The translations under genes and the position numbers were made by a program. From M0108 sp044228795 (GTDB lineage: Bacteria > Pseudomonadota > Gammaproteobacteria > Chromatiales > Chromatiaceae), in NCBI GenBank assembly GCA_044228795.1, contig JBGAUE010000006.1, positions 1 to 64,000 of the forward strand: a stretch of DNA of 64,000 bases, read 5' to 3'. The notes below the pieces were generated by a model. It saw only the letters and a program-made list of their open reading frames with translations. It searched no databases and was not told the DNA's origin. Of this stretch, positions 45,552 through 53,403 are shown piece by piece; positions within the stretch are counted from its first letter, which is position 1, and each line of letters starts with the position of its first letter.

Positions 45552-46742
45552 TCAAGGGTGCCGCTTGATCAGCCCGACGACTCCCATCAGCGTGATGGTG
45601 CTGAAGACAGCACCCGCGGAAAAGGTGGACGCCGCGCCAAAATGATCCCATAGCCATCCTGCGCCCGCGCTGGCGATCAACATCGCCAAGCCGCTAATGA
45701 GGTTGAAGAGGCCGAAGGCTGTGCCGCGCAGATCAGCGGTCGCTGTGTTGGCGACCATCGTCGCCAGCAATCCCTGCGTCATGCCCAGGTGGATTCCCCA
45801 TAGCGCCACGCCCCCCAACAGGCTGAGCCAATGGTCGTGGCTGGCCAAGACAAGATCAGCCGCTATCAGTGACACCAGACCCCACCCCAGCAGAGTCTTG
45901 TGGCTGATGCGGTCAGATAATTTGCCGAAGGGATAGGCCGAGACCGCAAAAACCAGGTTCATCGCGACCATCACCAGAGGCACCAAGGCGACCGGGATGC
46001 CTACTTGCTGGGCGCGTAGCACTAGGAAGGCCTCGCTGAAACGCGCCAAGTTGAAGACGGCACCCACGCCAACCACCCACCAGTACGCGGCACTCAAGCG
46101 GTTGAGGTTGTCCTGGCGAATCGGATTGAACTTCCGCTCACCCTGATGCTGTTGAGGCTCACGCACCCCGACCATCAGCAAGATGACGGCCAGCAACCCG
46201 GGAATCATCGCGATCCAGAACACCGCCCGGAAATCGTTGGCCCAAAGCAGCATCAGGCCGGCGGCCATCAGGGGTCCCAGGAAAGCGCCCACCGTGTCCA
46301 AAGACTGTCTCAATCCAAAGGCGGTACCGCGCATGCCCGCCGGCGCAATATCGGCCACCAAGGCATCACGCGGGGCACCTCGGATGCCCTTACCCACTCG
46401 ATCCAGGAATCGAGCCGCGAGCACTACCCCGGTGGTTGACGCCATCGCAAACAGTGGCTTGGTGAAGGCACCCAAGGCATAGCCCAATATGGCGAGCCCC
46501 TTGCGCTTACCGAGGTAGTCGCTCAGGACACCCGAAAAGACTCTGGTAATCAGCGCGGTCGACTCGGCCATCCCTTCAGTGAGTCCAACCGTAAAGGCGT
46601 TTGCGCCGAGGATGCCGACCATGAACAAGGGCAAAAGGCTGTGGATCATCTCCGACGAGATATCCATCAAGAGGCTGACGAAGCCCAGCACCCAAATGCT
46701 GGGTGGTAGGCGCCTCAAGGGGTCTGCTACCCGAGATGGCAT
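45552..46742 (-). CDS. MFS transporter
   Basis: A 396-residue protein with about twelve transmembrane segments. The loop DYLGKRKG is the major-facilitator motif A position, and the family pattern LMDISSEMIHSLLPLFM lies in helix 1. Substrate unknown. The start MPSRVADPL at 46742 has AGGGG upstream; a longer frame has an unconvincing N-terminus. Confidence 0.82.
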   Translation of the reverse strand: MPSRVADPLRRLPPSIWVLGFVSLLMDISSEMIHSLLPLFMVGILGANAFTVGLTEGMAESTALITRVFSGVLSDYLGKRKGLAILGYALGAFTKPLFAMASTTGVVLAARFLDRVGKGIRGAPRDALVADIAPAGMRGTAFGLRQSLDTVGAFLGPLMAAGLMLLWANDFRAVFWIAMIPGLLAVILLMVGVREPQQHQGERKFNPIRQDNLNRLSAAYWWVVGVGAVFNLARFSEAFLVLRAQQVGIPVALVPLVMVAMNLVFAVSAYPFGKLSDRISHKTLLGWGLVSLIAADLVLASHDHWLSLLGGVALWGIHLGMTQGLLATMVANTATADLRGTAFGLFNLISGLAMLIASAGAGWLWDHFGAASTFSAGAVFSTITLMGVVGLIKRHP

Positions 46743-46830
46743 GGGGTTGCCCCTGTTCCTCAGGTCCGGATACCGGCATGGGTTACAAGACAATTCCTGG
46801 CCAGCATCACGCTCTTCAGGGTATGGTCAG

Positions 46831-47574
46831 TTAGACTGGAAGCTGGCTCACCAGCCCGATCCAGCGTAACAAGGGCGGCAGCATCAAGGCCGTCGTGAAG
46901 GCGGATAGGGCCATGGCCAAGCCGGCAAAGGCCCCCATGGTTGCATTGACCTGAAAGGAACGGGCGGTGCCAATGCCATGGCCGGCCAGGCCCATGGCAA
47001 AGCCCTGGACCGCATCGTCCCGGCAGCCGAGGAGCCTGAGCAGTCCGGTACCGAAGATGGCGCCAATGATACCGGTACCGATCACCAGGACGGCGGTCAG
47101 GGAGGGGATACCGCCGAGTTTCTCGCTGATGCCCATGGCCACCGGTGTCGTCACCGACTTGGGGGCCAGGGAGATGAGGGTGGCGGGATCCGCCCCAAAG
47201 AGGGACCCGAGCCAAACGGCGCTCAACGCGGCCGTGAGCACCCCCACGGGCAGGGCGACCAATATCAGCGGGGCAAGCACCTTGAGCCGTTCCCGTTGCC
47301 GATAGAGGGGAATGGCGAGTGAGACTGTGGCCGGCCCGAGCAGAAAGTGGATGAACTGGGCCCCGTTAAAGTAAGTCTCGTAGGAGGTGCGGGTCAGCAC
47401 CAGGAGCCCGATCAAGAGGCCCACGGCGATCACCACCGGGTTGAGCAGGGGATGGGACTTGCCCAGCCGGTAGATTTTGAGAGCGGTCAAATAGCAGACC
47501 AGGGTTGCCGTCAGCCATAACAGCGGCGAGGCGGCCAGGTATACCCAGATCTGGGTCAAGGGAGTATCACTCAT
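46831..47574 (-). CDS. lrgB: LrgB-family membrane protein
   Basis: A 247-residue protein with about seven hydrophobic segments. PKSVTTPVAMGISEKLGG and GLAGHGIGTARSF are LrgB/CidB hallmarks. The pair has been linked to murein hydrolase export, cell lysis and metabolite transport. It overlaps lrgA by eight bases and is co-transcribed. Confidence 0.93.
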   Translation of the reverse strand: MSDTPLTQIWVYLAASPLLWLTATLVCYLTALKIYRLGKSHPLLNPVVIAVGLLIGLLVLTRTSYETYFNGAQFIHFLLGPATVSLAIPLYRQRERLKVLAPLILVALPVGVLTAALSAVWLGSLFGADPATLISLAPKSVTTPVAMGISEKLGGIPSLTAVLVIGTGIIGAIFGTGLLRLLGCRDDAVQGFAMGLAGHGIGTARSFQVNATMGAFAGLAMALSAFTTALMLPPLLRWIGLVSQLPV

Positions 47575-47938
47575 GATTGGTGTCCCGACGCCAGGCCAGC
47601 ACTCGCTGCATAGCCGCCATGGTCAGGCCAGTCACCGCCAGCGTTATCAGAGTTCCGAAGAAGAGGGCGGCGGCGATGGCCAGCCACTGGTCCCGGACCC
47701 GTTCCCAGTGAAGCAGAACCCCGACCCCGGCCGGCACGAACAGCAGGGATAAATGGCCCAGCAAGGTATCCGCGGTCCGCTCCACCCCGTCGGGGACGCT
47801 GCCGCGCAGAAACAGCCAGGCGAGCAGCAGCAACATACCCAGGACGGGCCCCGGAACGGGTAGACCGGAAACCAGCACCGTGACCTCGCCGATGAGTTGG
47901 CAAGCCAGGATTAGGGTCAGGGCTTCCAGCAAGGGCAT
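47567..47938 (-). CDS. lrgA: LrgA/CidA holin-like protein
   Basis: A 123-residue, four-helix holin-like protein. The family signature PVPGPVLGMLLLL and LSLLFVPAGVGV are present. It is upstream of lrgB and overlaps it by eight bases, the usual operon arrangement. Confidence 0.93.
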   Translation of the reverse strand: MPLLEALTLILACQLIGEVTVLVSGLPVPGPVLGMLLLLAWLFLRGSVPDGVERTADTLLGHLSLLFVPAGVGVLLHWERVRDQWLAIAAALFFGTLITLAVTGLTMAAMQRVLAWRRDTNHE

Positions 47939-48005
47939 ACCTCCAGGGGGTCGTGCCCCGATTCAATCCCCGCACCTGTCGCCATATCGGGTGTTAGGGG
48001 TAGTT

Positions 48006-49103
48006 TCAGTTGGCTGCGTACCGTTCCAACCAAAAGGCGTAGGACGGGGGCAGTACCCAGGAGGGGCGCTCGATCCCCAGCTTCAGGGCGGCCTGATAGG
48101 GCCAGTGCGGATTGGCCAGATGGGCGCGACCGACCATTACCAGATCCAGTTGGCCCTGGTGCACCGTCTGCTCCGCCAGTTCCGGTGTATCGATACCCCA
48201 GGCCGACGCGACCGGCAATTGCGCTTCCCGACGCACCCGCTCGGCAATCGGCGCCAGGAAAGCGGGTGCCCAGGGAATGGTGGCGCTCGGGGTGGAGAAG
48301 CCAATGCTGACGCTGAGCAGGTCCAGGCCCTCCCGTTTGAAATTGCGGGCGAGTTCGATGGATTCGGCCAGGGTTTCCTCGTCGCGGCCGTCAAATTCGA
48401 TGACCCCGAAGCGCGCCGTAAGGGGCAGATGTTCGGGCCACACCTGGCGCACCGCGGCCAGGGTCTCCACCAAAAAGCGGCTGCGGTTCTCCAGGCTACC
48501 GCCATAGGCATCGTCCCGCTGGTTGGAGTGCGGCGAGAAAAAGCTCTGACCCAGATAGCCATGAGCGAAGTGCAATTCCAACCATTCAAAGCCAACGTCC
48601 CGGGCCCGTTGCGCGGCGCCCACGAAGTCCTGGCGCACCCGGGCAATATCATCGAGGGTCATCGCCAGCGGGACCTTGGGCAGATTGGCGCCGAAGGGGA
48701 TGGCTGAGGGGGCGAGGGTCGGCCAGCCGCGCGGATCATCCGCCGCGATGTGGTCGTCACCCTCCCAGGGGCGGTTGGCGCTGGCCTTGCGGCCGGCGTG
48801 ACCGATCTGAATGCCAGGCACGGCCCCGGCGGCCTTGATGGCGGCGATCGCAGGGGCGAAGGCTTGCGCGAGTTCCTCCTTCCAGATGCCGGTACAGCCG
48901 GGGGTAATGCGCCCTTCCGGCGCCACCGCCGTGGCCTCGACGATGACCAGGCCGGCACCGCCGCGGGCGAGACCGGCCAAATGCACCCGGTGCCACTCGT
49001 TGATCAGACCCTCGACGGCCACGTATTGACACATGGGCGGAATGGCGATGCGATTACGTAGCGTCACGTCCTTGAGTTTGAAGGGTTGGAAGAGTGCGGA
49101 CAT
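48006..49103 (-). CDS. Old Yellow Enzyme (NADH:flavin oxidoreductase)
   Basis: A 365-residue FMN-binding TIM barrel of the YqjM/XenA type. Visible are RNRIAIPPMCQY at the N-terminus, HAGRKAS near residue 100, ELHFAHGYLGQSFFSPHSNQRDD with the substrate His pair, and the phosphate-binding ASAWGID...GRAHLANP end. These enzymes reduce activated alkenes and xenobiotics with NAD(P)H. Physiological substrate unknown. Confidence 0.92.
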   Translation of the reverse strand: MSALFQPFKLKDVTLRNRIAIPPMCQYVAVEGLINEWHRVHLAGLARGGAGLVIVEATAVAPEGRITPGCTGIWKEELAQAFAPAIAAIKAAGAVPGIQIGHAGRKASANRPWEGDDHIAADDPRGWPTLAPSAIPFGANLPKVPLAMTLDDIARVRQDFVGAAQRARDVGFEWLELHFAHGYLGQSFFSPHSNQRDDAYGGSLENRSRFLVETLAAVRQVWPEHLPLTARFGVIEFDGRDEETLAESIELARNFKREGLDLLSVSIGFSTPSATIPWAPAFLAPIAERVRREAQLPVASAWGIDTPELAEQTVHQGQLDLVMVGRAHLANPHWPYQAALKLGIERPSWVLPPSYAFWLERYAAN

Positions 49104-49259
49104 CCGGGTACCTCCTAGGCTAACTACCTTGAGAATTAAACATTTTTCAGTATAACAGAAGGGTCATTCGGCAATTTCGACGGCGACTCGGTAAGCAGGC
49201 GGCAGAGGAGGCGATGGCACCCACTGGCGCGCTGGGCACCGGCTGATTCGACGAGTCCG

Positions 49260-50258
49260 TTAGCTCATGACCTCATCCTGCTGGGCTGGGTCCGCCGACA
49301 CGGCGAGGCAATCGCCATTGCCGAGGAACAGATCGTTTTTCGAACCCAGGCGCGCGCTGCCTCTGACCACCGGCAAACCAGCGGCCAGCATCTTTTCCAC
49401 GGCCAGGGCCCCGGTGCAATGGTTGCAGCCGAAGTGCTGGATGCCATAATTCGCCAGGGCGGCGATGAGGTGGTCCTTGTCCTCGTTCCAATCATCAAAG
49501 GGCGCAATGTGCAGCCCCCCGTAGACGGCGTGGAGGCGCTCTCCCCCGGCAAAGGTCAGGCGGGCGAAATCGAGCAGATTGAGAACCCCACTATGCCCGC
49601 AACCCGTCACCATCACCAGACCCCGGTCCTGAACCTCGAAGTACAGCACGTTTTCGCCTTGGACCTGCAACAGGGTCTCCATTGGAAACTGTACCAGGGC
49701 ACAGCAGGGAAAAAGGTTTAGCGGCTGCTGGGGCGGCACCCTGATGACCGGTCCCGTGTGACCATACTGTTTGATCAGGTCCATTCCTTCGGGATTAAAC
49801 CCCACTGGGATATAGATCGGCAGCGACGGGCAATGTCTCAGGGTGACGCCGATCCCCCAGAAATGATCGAAATGTTCGTGACTGATAACGAGGCAATCAA
49901 TGCCACCCTCCGCCAAGAGCTGGTCGACACCCTCTTCAGCGTAACGTCGCTCCATCCAAGCAGGGTTCCAGCCGGTATCGAACAGGATCCGATATCCTGT
50001 GCCGTCCAGCGTTTCTGCCTCGATCAAGGCCGAGAACCCGGCAGCATTGGCAGGGTGCTGTTCGCCAAAGGGTGGCCAGGGTAGCCGATATTGATTGGTG
50101 CTCATCCCGCCGGCCGCAGCGATATCATCAAGCATGGCCGGCGTGTCGAACCAGCCAATCTCGGAAATACATCTGATCTTCAGATGCCTGAGCAAGCCCA
50201 GGGAAAGGTGTTGAATGGGTGGCGTAGCGGCTTCTTGATTCGAGGGTGAGTCCTGCAT
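49260..50258 (-). CDS. MBL-fold metallo-hydrolase
   Basis: A 332-residue metallo-beta-lactamase-fold protein. The metal motif HEHFDH lies at residues 126–131, and TGCGHSGVLNLL is typical of the COG1237 branch (metal-dependent hydrolases once linked to pterin biosynthesis). The ATG at 50258 follows a GGGAG site; the longer frame has no such site. Substrate not determined. Confidence 0.85.
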   Translation of the reverse strand: MQDSPSNQEAATPPIQHLSLGLLRHLKIRCISEIGWFDTPAMLDDIAAAGGMSTNQYRLPWPPFGEQHPANAAGFSALIEAETLDGTGYRILFDTGWNPAWMERRYAEEGVDQLLAEGGIDCLVISHEHFDHFWGIGVTLRHCPSLPIYIPVGFNPEGMDLIKQYGHTGPVIRVPPQQPLNLFPCCALVQFPMETLLQVQGENVLYFEVQDRGLVMVTGCGHSGVLNLLDFARLTFAGGERLHAVYGGLHIAPFDDWNEDKDHLIAALANYGIQHFGCNHCTGALAVEKMLAAGLPVVRGSARLGSKNDLFLGNGDCLAVSADPAQQDEVMS

Positions 50259-50430
50259 CAGATCTCCCGTCAGAGGACATAAGGCGTTTACAAGAGACAA
50301 GGCGCTATTGGATGAGCTGACCCGGGGGCCTTGCTGGTCGTGCGGGTCAGGTGCAATGGCTCCTGGCCAATCGGATGGTCTGGTGCCATGCTGGCATTGA
50401 TAACGGGTAAGACTTTGGAGCGCTCATCGC

Positions 50431-50865
50431 ATGTTGACCCTACTCTCGTCTTGGAAATTTTGGGCGATATTATCGGCGGTATTCGCGGCCTTGACCGCGA
50501 TCTTCGCCAAGATCGGAATTGAGCACGTCAACTCCGATTTTGCCACCTTTATCCGCACGATCGTCATCCTGATCACCCTGGTCTTCATCCTGTTGGTCAG
50601 CGGTCAATTTCAATCACCCAGCGCGATCAGTGGTCGTAGCTACCTGTTTCTGGTGCTCTCGGGCCTGGCAACCGGCGGCTCCTGGATCTGCTATTTTCGG
50701 GCACTTAAACTCGGTCAAGCCGCCCAGGTGGCACCCATCGATAAGCTCTCGGTGGTATTGGTGGCCACTTTTGGGGTCATTTTCCTGGGGGAGCGGCTCT
50801 CCGCCAGCAATTGGTTGGGCATTGCCCTGATCACCCTAGGGGCGGTCCTGGTGGCCTATCGCTGA
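50431..50865 (+). CDS. EamA-family single-repeat membrane transporter
   Basis: A 144-residue membrane protein with about five helices, corresponding to a single EamA half (SVVLVATFGVIFLGERLSASNWLGIALITLGAVLVA). Two such half-units usually pair, so this may dimerise. Substrate unknown. It is divergent from the MBL gene. Confidence 0.85.
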   Translation: MLTLLSSWKFWAILSAVFAALTAIFAKIGIEHVNSDFATFIRTIVILITLVFILLVSGQFQSPSAISGRSYLFLVLSGLATGGSWICYFRALKLGQAAQVAPIDKLSVVLVATFGVIFLGERLSASNWLGIALITLGAVLVAYR

Positions 50866-50941
50866 GATCCCGGGGACCGCCAGACTTGAGCGATCCAGGT
50901 AAAGTCCCTGGCGCAGGGCGGCCAAACCCAGTGCCTGTCCG

Positions 50942-51565
50942 TCAGATAGCTCCCGCTTTCTTCAGGTAATCGTAAATCCCGGAGGCCATCTGTCGGTAGC
51001 CCTCGGCATTGGGGTGAATTTGGTCCGCCCGGAGCTCTGGCCGGCTCAGGATCTCGGAAAACACCTGGCCGATAACGGGTACCGCCTCTTCCTCCGCCAA
51101 TTCCTGATAGAGGGGCGCGTCTCCTTTGCCGATGACGAGGGTGAGTAGTGACAATTCCGGCACGGCCACCAGAACGGCTTGTGCCCCACTCTGTCTGACA
51201 GTTCGCAGCAGGTGACGCACATCCTCCTTCACGGCCCGTTGCGGCCGGTGCCGCAGGAAGTCATTCCCGCCCATTTCGATGATGACCAGGGCGGGTTGGT
51301 GTTGATCCAGCAGGTCCGCGATACGGCTTTTGCCGGCCTCCGCCGTGTCCCCGGGGACTCCGGCATTGATCAGATTCCAGCCGGTCTTTAGAGCTAAGCC
51401 TGTCGGCCAATCCTCTCCCGGGGCGGCTCCTGTCCCGAAGGTGACACTGTCACCAAAGGCGAGCACGGTCTCGCCGGGTGGAACGGGGGTCAGTTTGGGT
51501 TCCCGACTACAGCCGACGATCAGGGCGGTGGCCAGCAGAGCGAGGATGATGATTCCGATCCGCAA
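50942..51565 (-). CDS. SGNH/GDSL esterase lipoprotein (TesA/arylesterase-like)
   Basis: A 207-residue lipoprotein. The signal peptide ends at LIVGC (Cys 19). GDS with nucleophile Ser 40 (FGDSVTFG), the oxyanion block GGND near residue 98, and the C-terminal DQIHPNAEGY with Asp/His complete the SGNH catalytic set. It should act in the periplasm on short esters or thioesters. The 5' end of this gene is partly duplicated at 53065–53217. Confidence 0.92.
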   Translation of the reverse strand: MRIGIIILALLATALIVGCSREPKLTPVPPGETVLAFGDSVTFGTGAAPGEDWPTGLALKTGWNLINAGVPGDTAEAGKSRIADLLDQHQPALVIIEMGGNDFLRHRPQRAVKEDVRHLLRTVRQSGAQAVLVAVPELSLLTLVIGKGDAPLYQELAEEEAVPVIGQVFSEILSRPELRADQIHPNAEGYRQMASGIYDYLKKAGAI

Positions 51566-51640
51566 GAAGAGCGCGCTCCAAAGGTTCGCGGGGAATGGGA
51601 TGCGGGGATTTTAGGCGATCGCTGACGGCCAGGTTGTGCC
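51489..51640. repeat. Direct-repeat copy A (5' end of SGNH gene)
   Basis: This 152-base stretch covers the first codons and leader of the SGNH gene. A diverged copy of it, in the same orientation, lies at 53065–53217. By eye they agree at roughly 80% of positions (for example GATCAGGGCGGTGGCCAGCA and GATTCCGATCCGCA are shared). Confidence 0.8.
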
Positions 51641-51707
51641 CCATGAATTTGCCAAGCCAGGCGCTTGGGTTTTGGGGATAATCCCTCAGTCGAACGCGAA
51701 CCGGAAT

Positions 51708-51960
51708 TCAGTCTGGTTTCGCGTTGTTACCGACGGCGTCGGCCAGTTGATCCTCCGGCGTGAGGATGCCAAAATCCAGACACAAGGCCACCAGGGCGTT
51801 CAGATAGGCACCTATCCTGACCGCGGGCTGGCCTTTTCGAACCGATGCAAGGTGACCCGCGACATACCGCCCGCGTCGCGAACCTTGCCAACAACCCCGA
51901 GATCGTCATGCGTCTTTCCCACCGTCTGGTTCTGGCCCTGCTGATCGTCCTCGTGGACAC
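51708..51960 (-). pseudogene. Fragment of a HipB-like helix-turn-helix gene
   Basis: The minus strand encodes GGMSRVTLHRFEK in one frame and, after a one-base shift near 51830, QPAVRIGAYLNALVALCLDFGIL ending at a TGA (51708). Together these look like the recognition helix and C-terminal end of a small HipB-type antitoxin regulator. The N-terminal half is not recognisable. It overlaps the small plus-strand ORF 51908–52072. Confidence 0.45.
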
Positions 51961-52072
51961 CGCAGCCTTCCTAATCCCGCTTGCGGCGGTGCTGCTCGCG
52001 TACATTCTGCTCGCGCGTCCCCCGTGGTTTCGGGACTGGATGGATCGGCTTTATCGCGGGGTTCCGCGGTAG
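51908..52072 (+). CDS. Small hydrophobic protein
   Basis: A 54-residue open frame from MRLSHRLVLALLIVLVDTAAF, with one or two membrane segments and a basic/aromatic C-terminus (PPWFRDWMDRLYRG). No family recognised. It overlaps the decayed HTH gene on the other strand, which lowers confidence; the strong hydrophobic profile argues for a real product. Confidence 0.4.
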   Translation: MRLSHRLVLALLIVLVDTAAFLIPLAAVLLAYILLARPPWFRDWMDRLYRGVPR

Positions 52073-52090
52073 ATGACCACTCAAAGCGAG

Positions 52091-52609
52091 TCATTCACCC
52101 TTTCGACCCGTCTCCCCGGCCAGGCGCAAGACCTCTTCGACCAGCGCATCCGCGAGCCGATAGCCCTGTCGCGACACCGCCGCTAACACCGACCCAACAG
52201 ACTCCAGCAGACCCTGCTGCTTGGCGGCCAGCAGCACGCCGGCCAGTCCGACGACAGGGATGCCGCGACGTCGGGCAATCTGTCGTCCGCGGCGCTCATC
52301 GATCAGCAAGAAGCGACATTGCGTTTCCCGTGCCAAGAGAATGGCCGCTGACTCCCCGGCGTCGAGCAAGAGACCGAGACTGGCCATGTCCGCCTCGCAG
52401 CCCCGGGGAAGCGCCCGCGGCTCGATGAGACCCGCGGCGAGCGCGGCCGATAAGACCCGCGCTCAGGGCCGATTGGACTCCACGCACAGCTCGGCGAGCA
52501 CCGTCTCGGGTACCACTACGGACCCGTAGAGCGCAAACAGCAGTGACAGCCGCTCGATCCGGGCTAGGGCGATCAGTGGCCCGGCGTCCGCGACGACGAT
52601 CCTGTTCAT
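52091..52609 (-). pseudogene. PIN-like toxin (DUF3368 family) broken by one stop codon
   Basis: The frame from MNRIVVADAGPLIALARIERL (52609) to 52091 is continuous except for a single in-frame TGA at 52463–52465. The first part has the N-terminal Asp of a PIN nuclease (VVADAGPLI) and the second part has LLDAGESAAILLA, LLIDERRGRQIARRRGIPVVG and VLLAAKQQGL, the typical DUF3368 order. An intact copy would be 172 residues. It lies 24 bases after its antitoxin gene. The nuclease is probably inactive. Confidence 0.75.
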
Positions 52610-52633
52610 GGCGATCTGCGCATCAAGCCGCTA

Positions 52634-52966
52634 TCACAAGGCGGCGGCCAACTCATCCGCCAACTCCTCGGCCGGATAATCCACGGCAGCCAAGCCGAGC
52701 GAACCCAGCAGATCGAGGAACCCATCCAGCGAGAGCCCCGCAACCTTGGCGGCCTGGGCGAGGGTGATTTGGCGGTTCTCGAACAGGGTCAATGCCAAGG
52801 CGCGATGCACGCCTTGGTCGAGCAATCGTCGGTCGAATGGCACGGCGAGGATCGCGGGTCGGCCATGTTTCGTGATAAGTGAGAGTTGTCCGAGCTCGGC
52901 GTCCCTCAGCAGATCGCCCGAACGGGTACGCAGATCCCGAACCGAGAAGGTGTCGAGTGTTTCCAT
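52634..52966 (-). CDS. Antitoxin with Phd-like and UPF0175 parts
   Basis: A 110-residue protein. The N-terminal half (FSVRDLRTRSGDLLRDAELGQLSLITKHGRPAILAVPF) looks like a Phd/YefM DNA-binding antitoxin. The C-terminal half (LALTLFENRQITLAQAAKVAGLSLDGFLDLL) is the UPF0175 helix-turn-helix. The partner PIN-like toxin is broken, so the antitoxin is now orphan-like. The start at 52966 fits the family. Confidence 0.78.
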   Translation of the reverse strand: METLDTFSVRDLRTRSGDLLRDAELGQLSLITKHGRPAILAVPFDRRLLDQGVHRALALTLFENRQITLAQAAKVAGLSLDGFLDLLGSLGLAAVDYPAEELADELAAAL

Positions 52967-52981
52967 CGGGTACCTCGTATC

Positions 52982-53005
52982 ATGTGCCCACGAAACGTAG
53001 CACAT
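52982..53005 (-). promoter_or_regulatory. Candidate autoregulatory operator of the TA pair
   Basis: ATGTGC (52982–52987) and GCACAT (53000–53005) form an inverted repeat with a 12-base spacer, 15 bases upstream of the antitoxin start. Position and symmetry fit an antitoxin-bound operator. Confidence 0.35.
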
Positions 53006-53064
53006 AATCAATCTGTGGGTCGAGTCTTAAAGAAGGGCATGCCCACTCGCCAGGGGCAACGACC

Positions 53065-53217
53065 GTCAGTCGGGGTTCCCGGCTGCAGGCGGCGATCAGG
53101 GCGGTGGCCAGCAGGGCGAGAAGGGAGATTCCGATCCGCATGAAGAGGGGTTCTTCGCGGGTCCGTCGGGAATGGGATGCTGGGATTTTAGGCTATCGCA
53201 GACGGCTGTGTTGTGCC
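53065..53217. repeat. Direct-repeat copy B (diverged 5' end of SGNH gene)
   Basis: A decayed copy of the leader and first codons of the SGNH lipoprotein gene, in the same orientation as copy A at 51489–51640. It has no continuation into the esterase body. With copy A it brackets the toxin-antitoxin islet. The rest of 53218–53403 holds no recognised gene and is presumably the promoter of the defence operon. Confidence 0.75.
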
Positions 53218-53403
53218 TCTGGGCGCCATCGCCTTGCCGCTGCCGTCCAGCACCGTTCCGGGAGAGCCTTATTGGTGTACCATCCGGCCGGGGAAGGTGA
53301 TGCCATCAAGGGGCCTGGTGGCGTCAATCAACCAGAACACAACAACAACCACACGGGAAGGCTTCCTGCCTGATCAGCCTTGCGCGCTGCTTGCCAGACA
53401 GGG

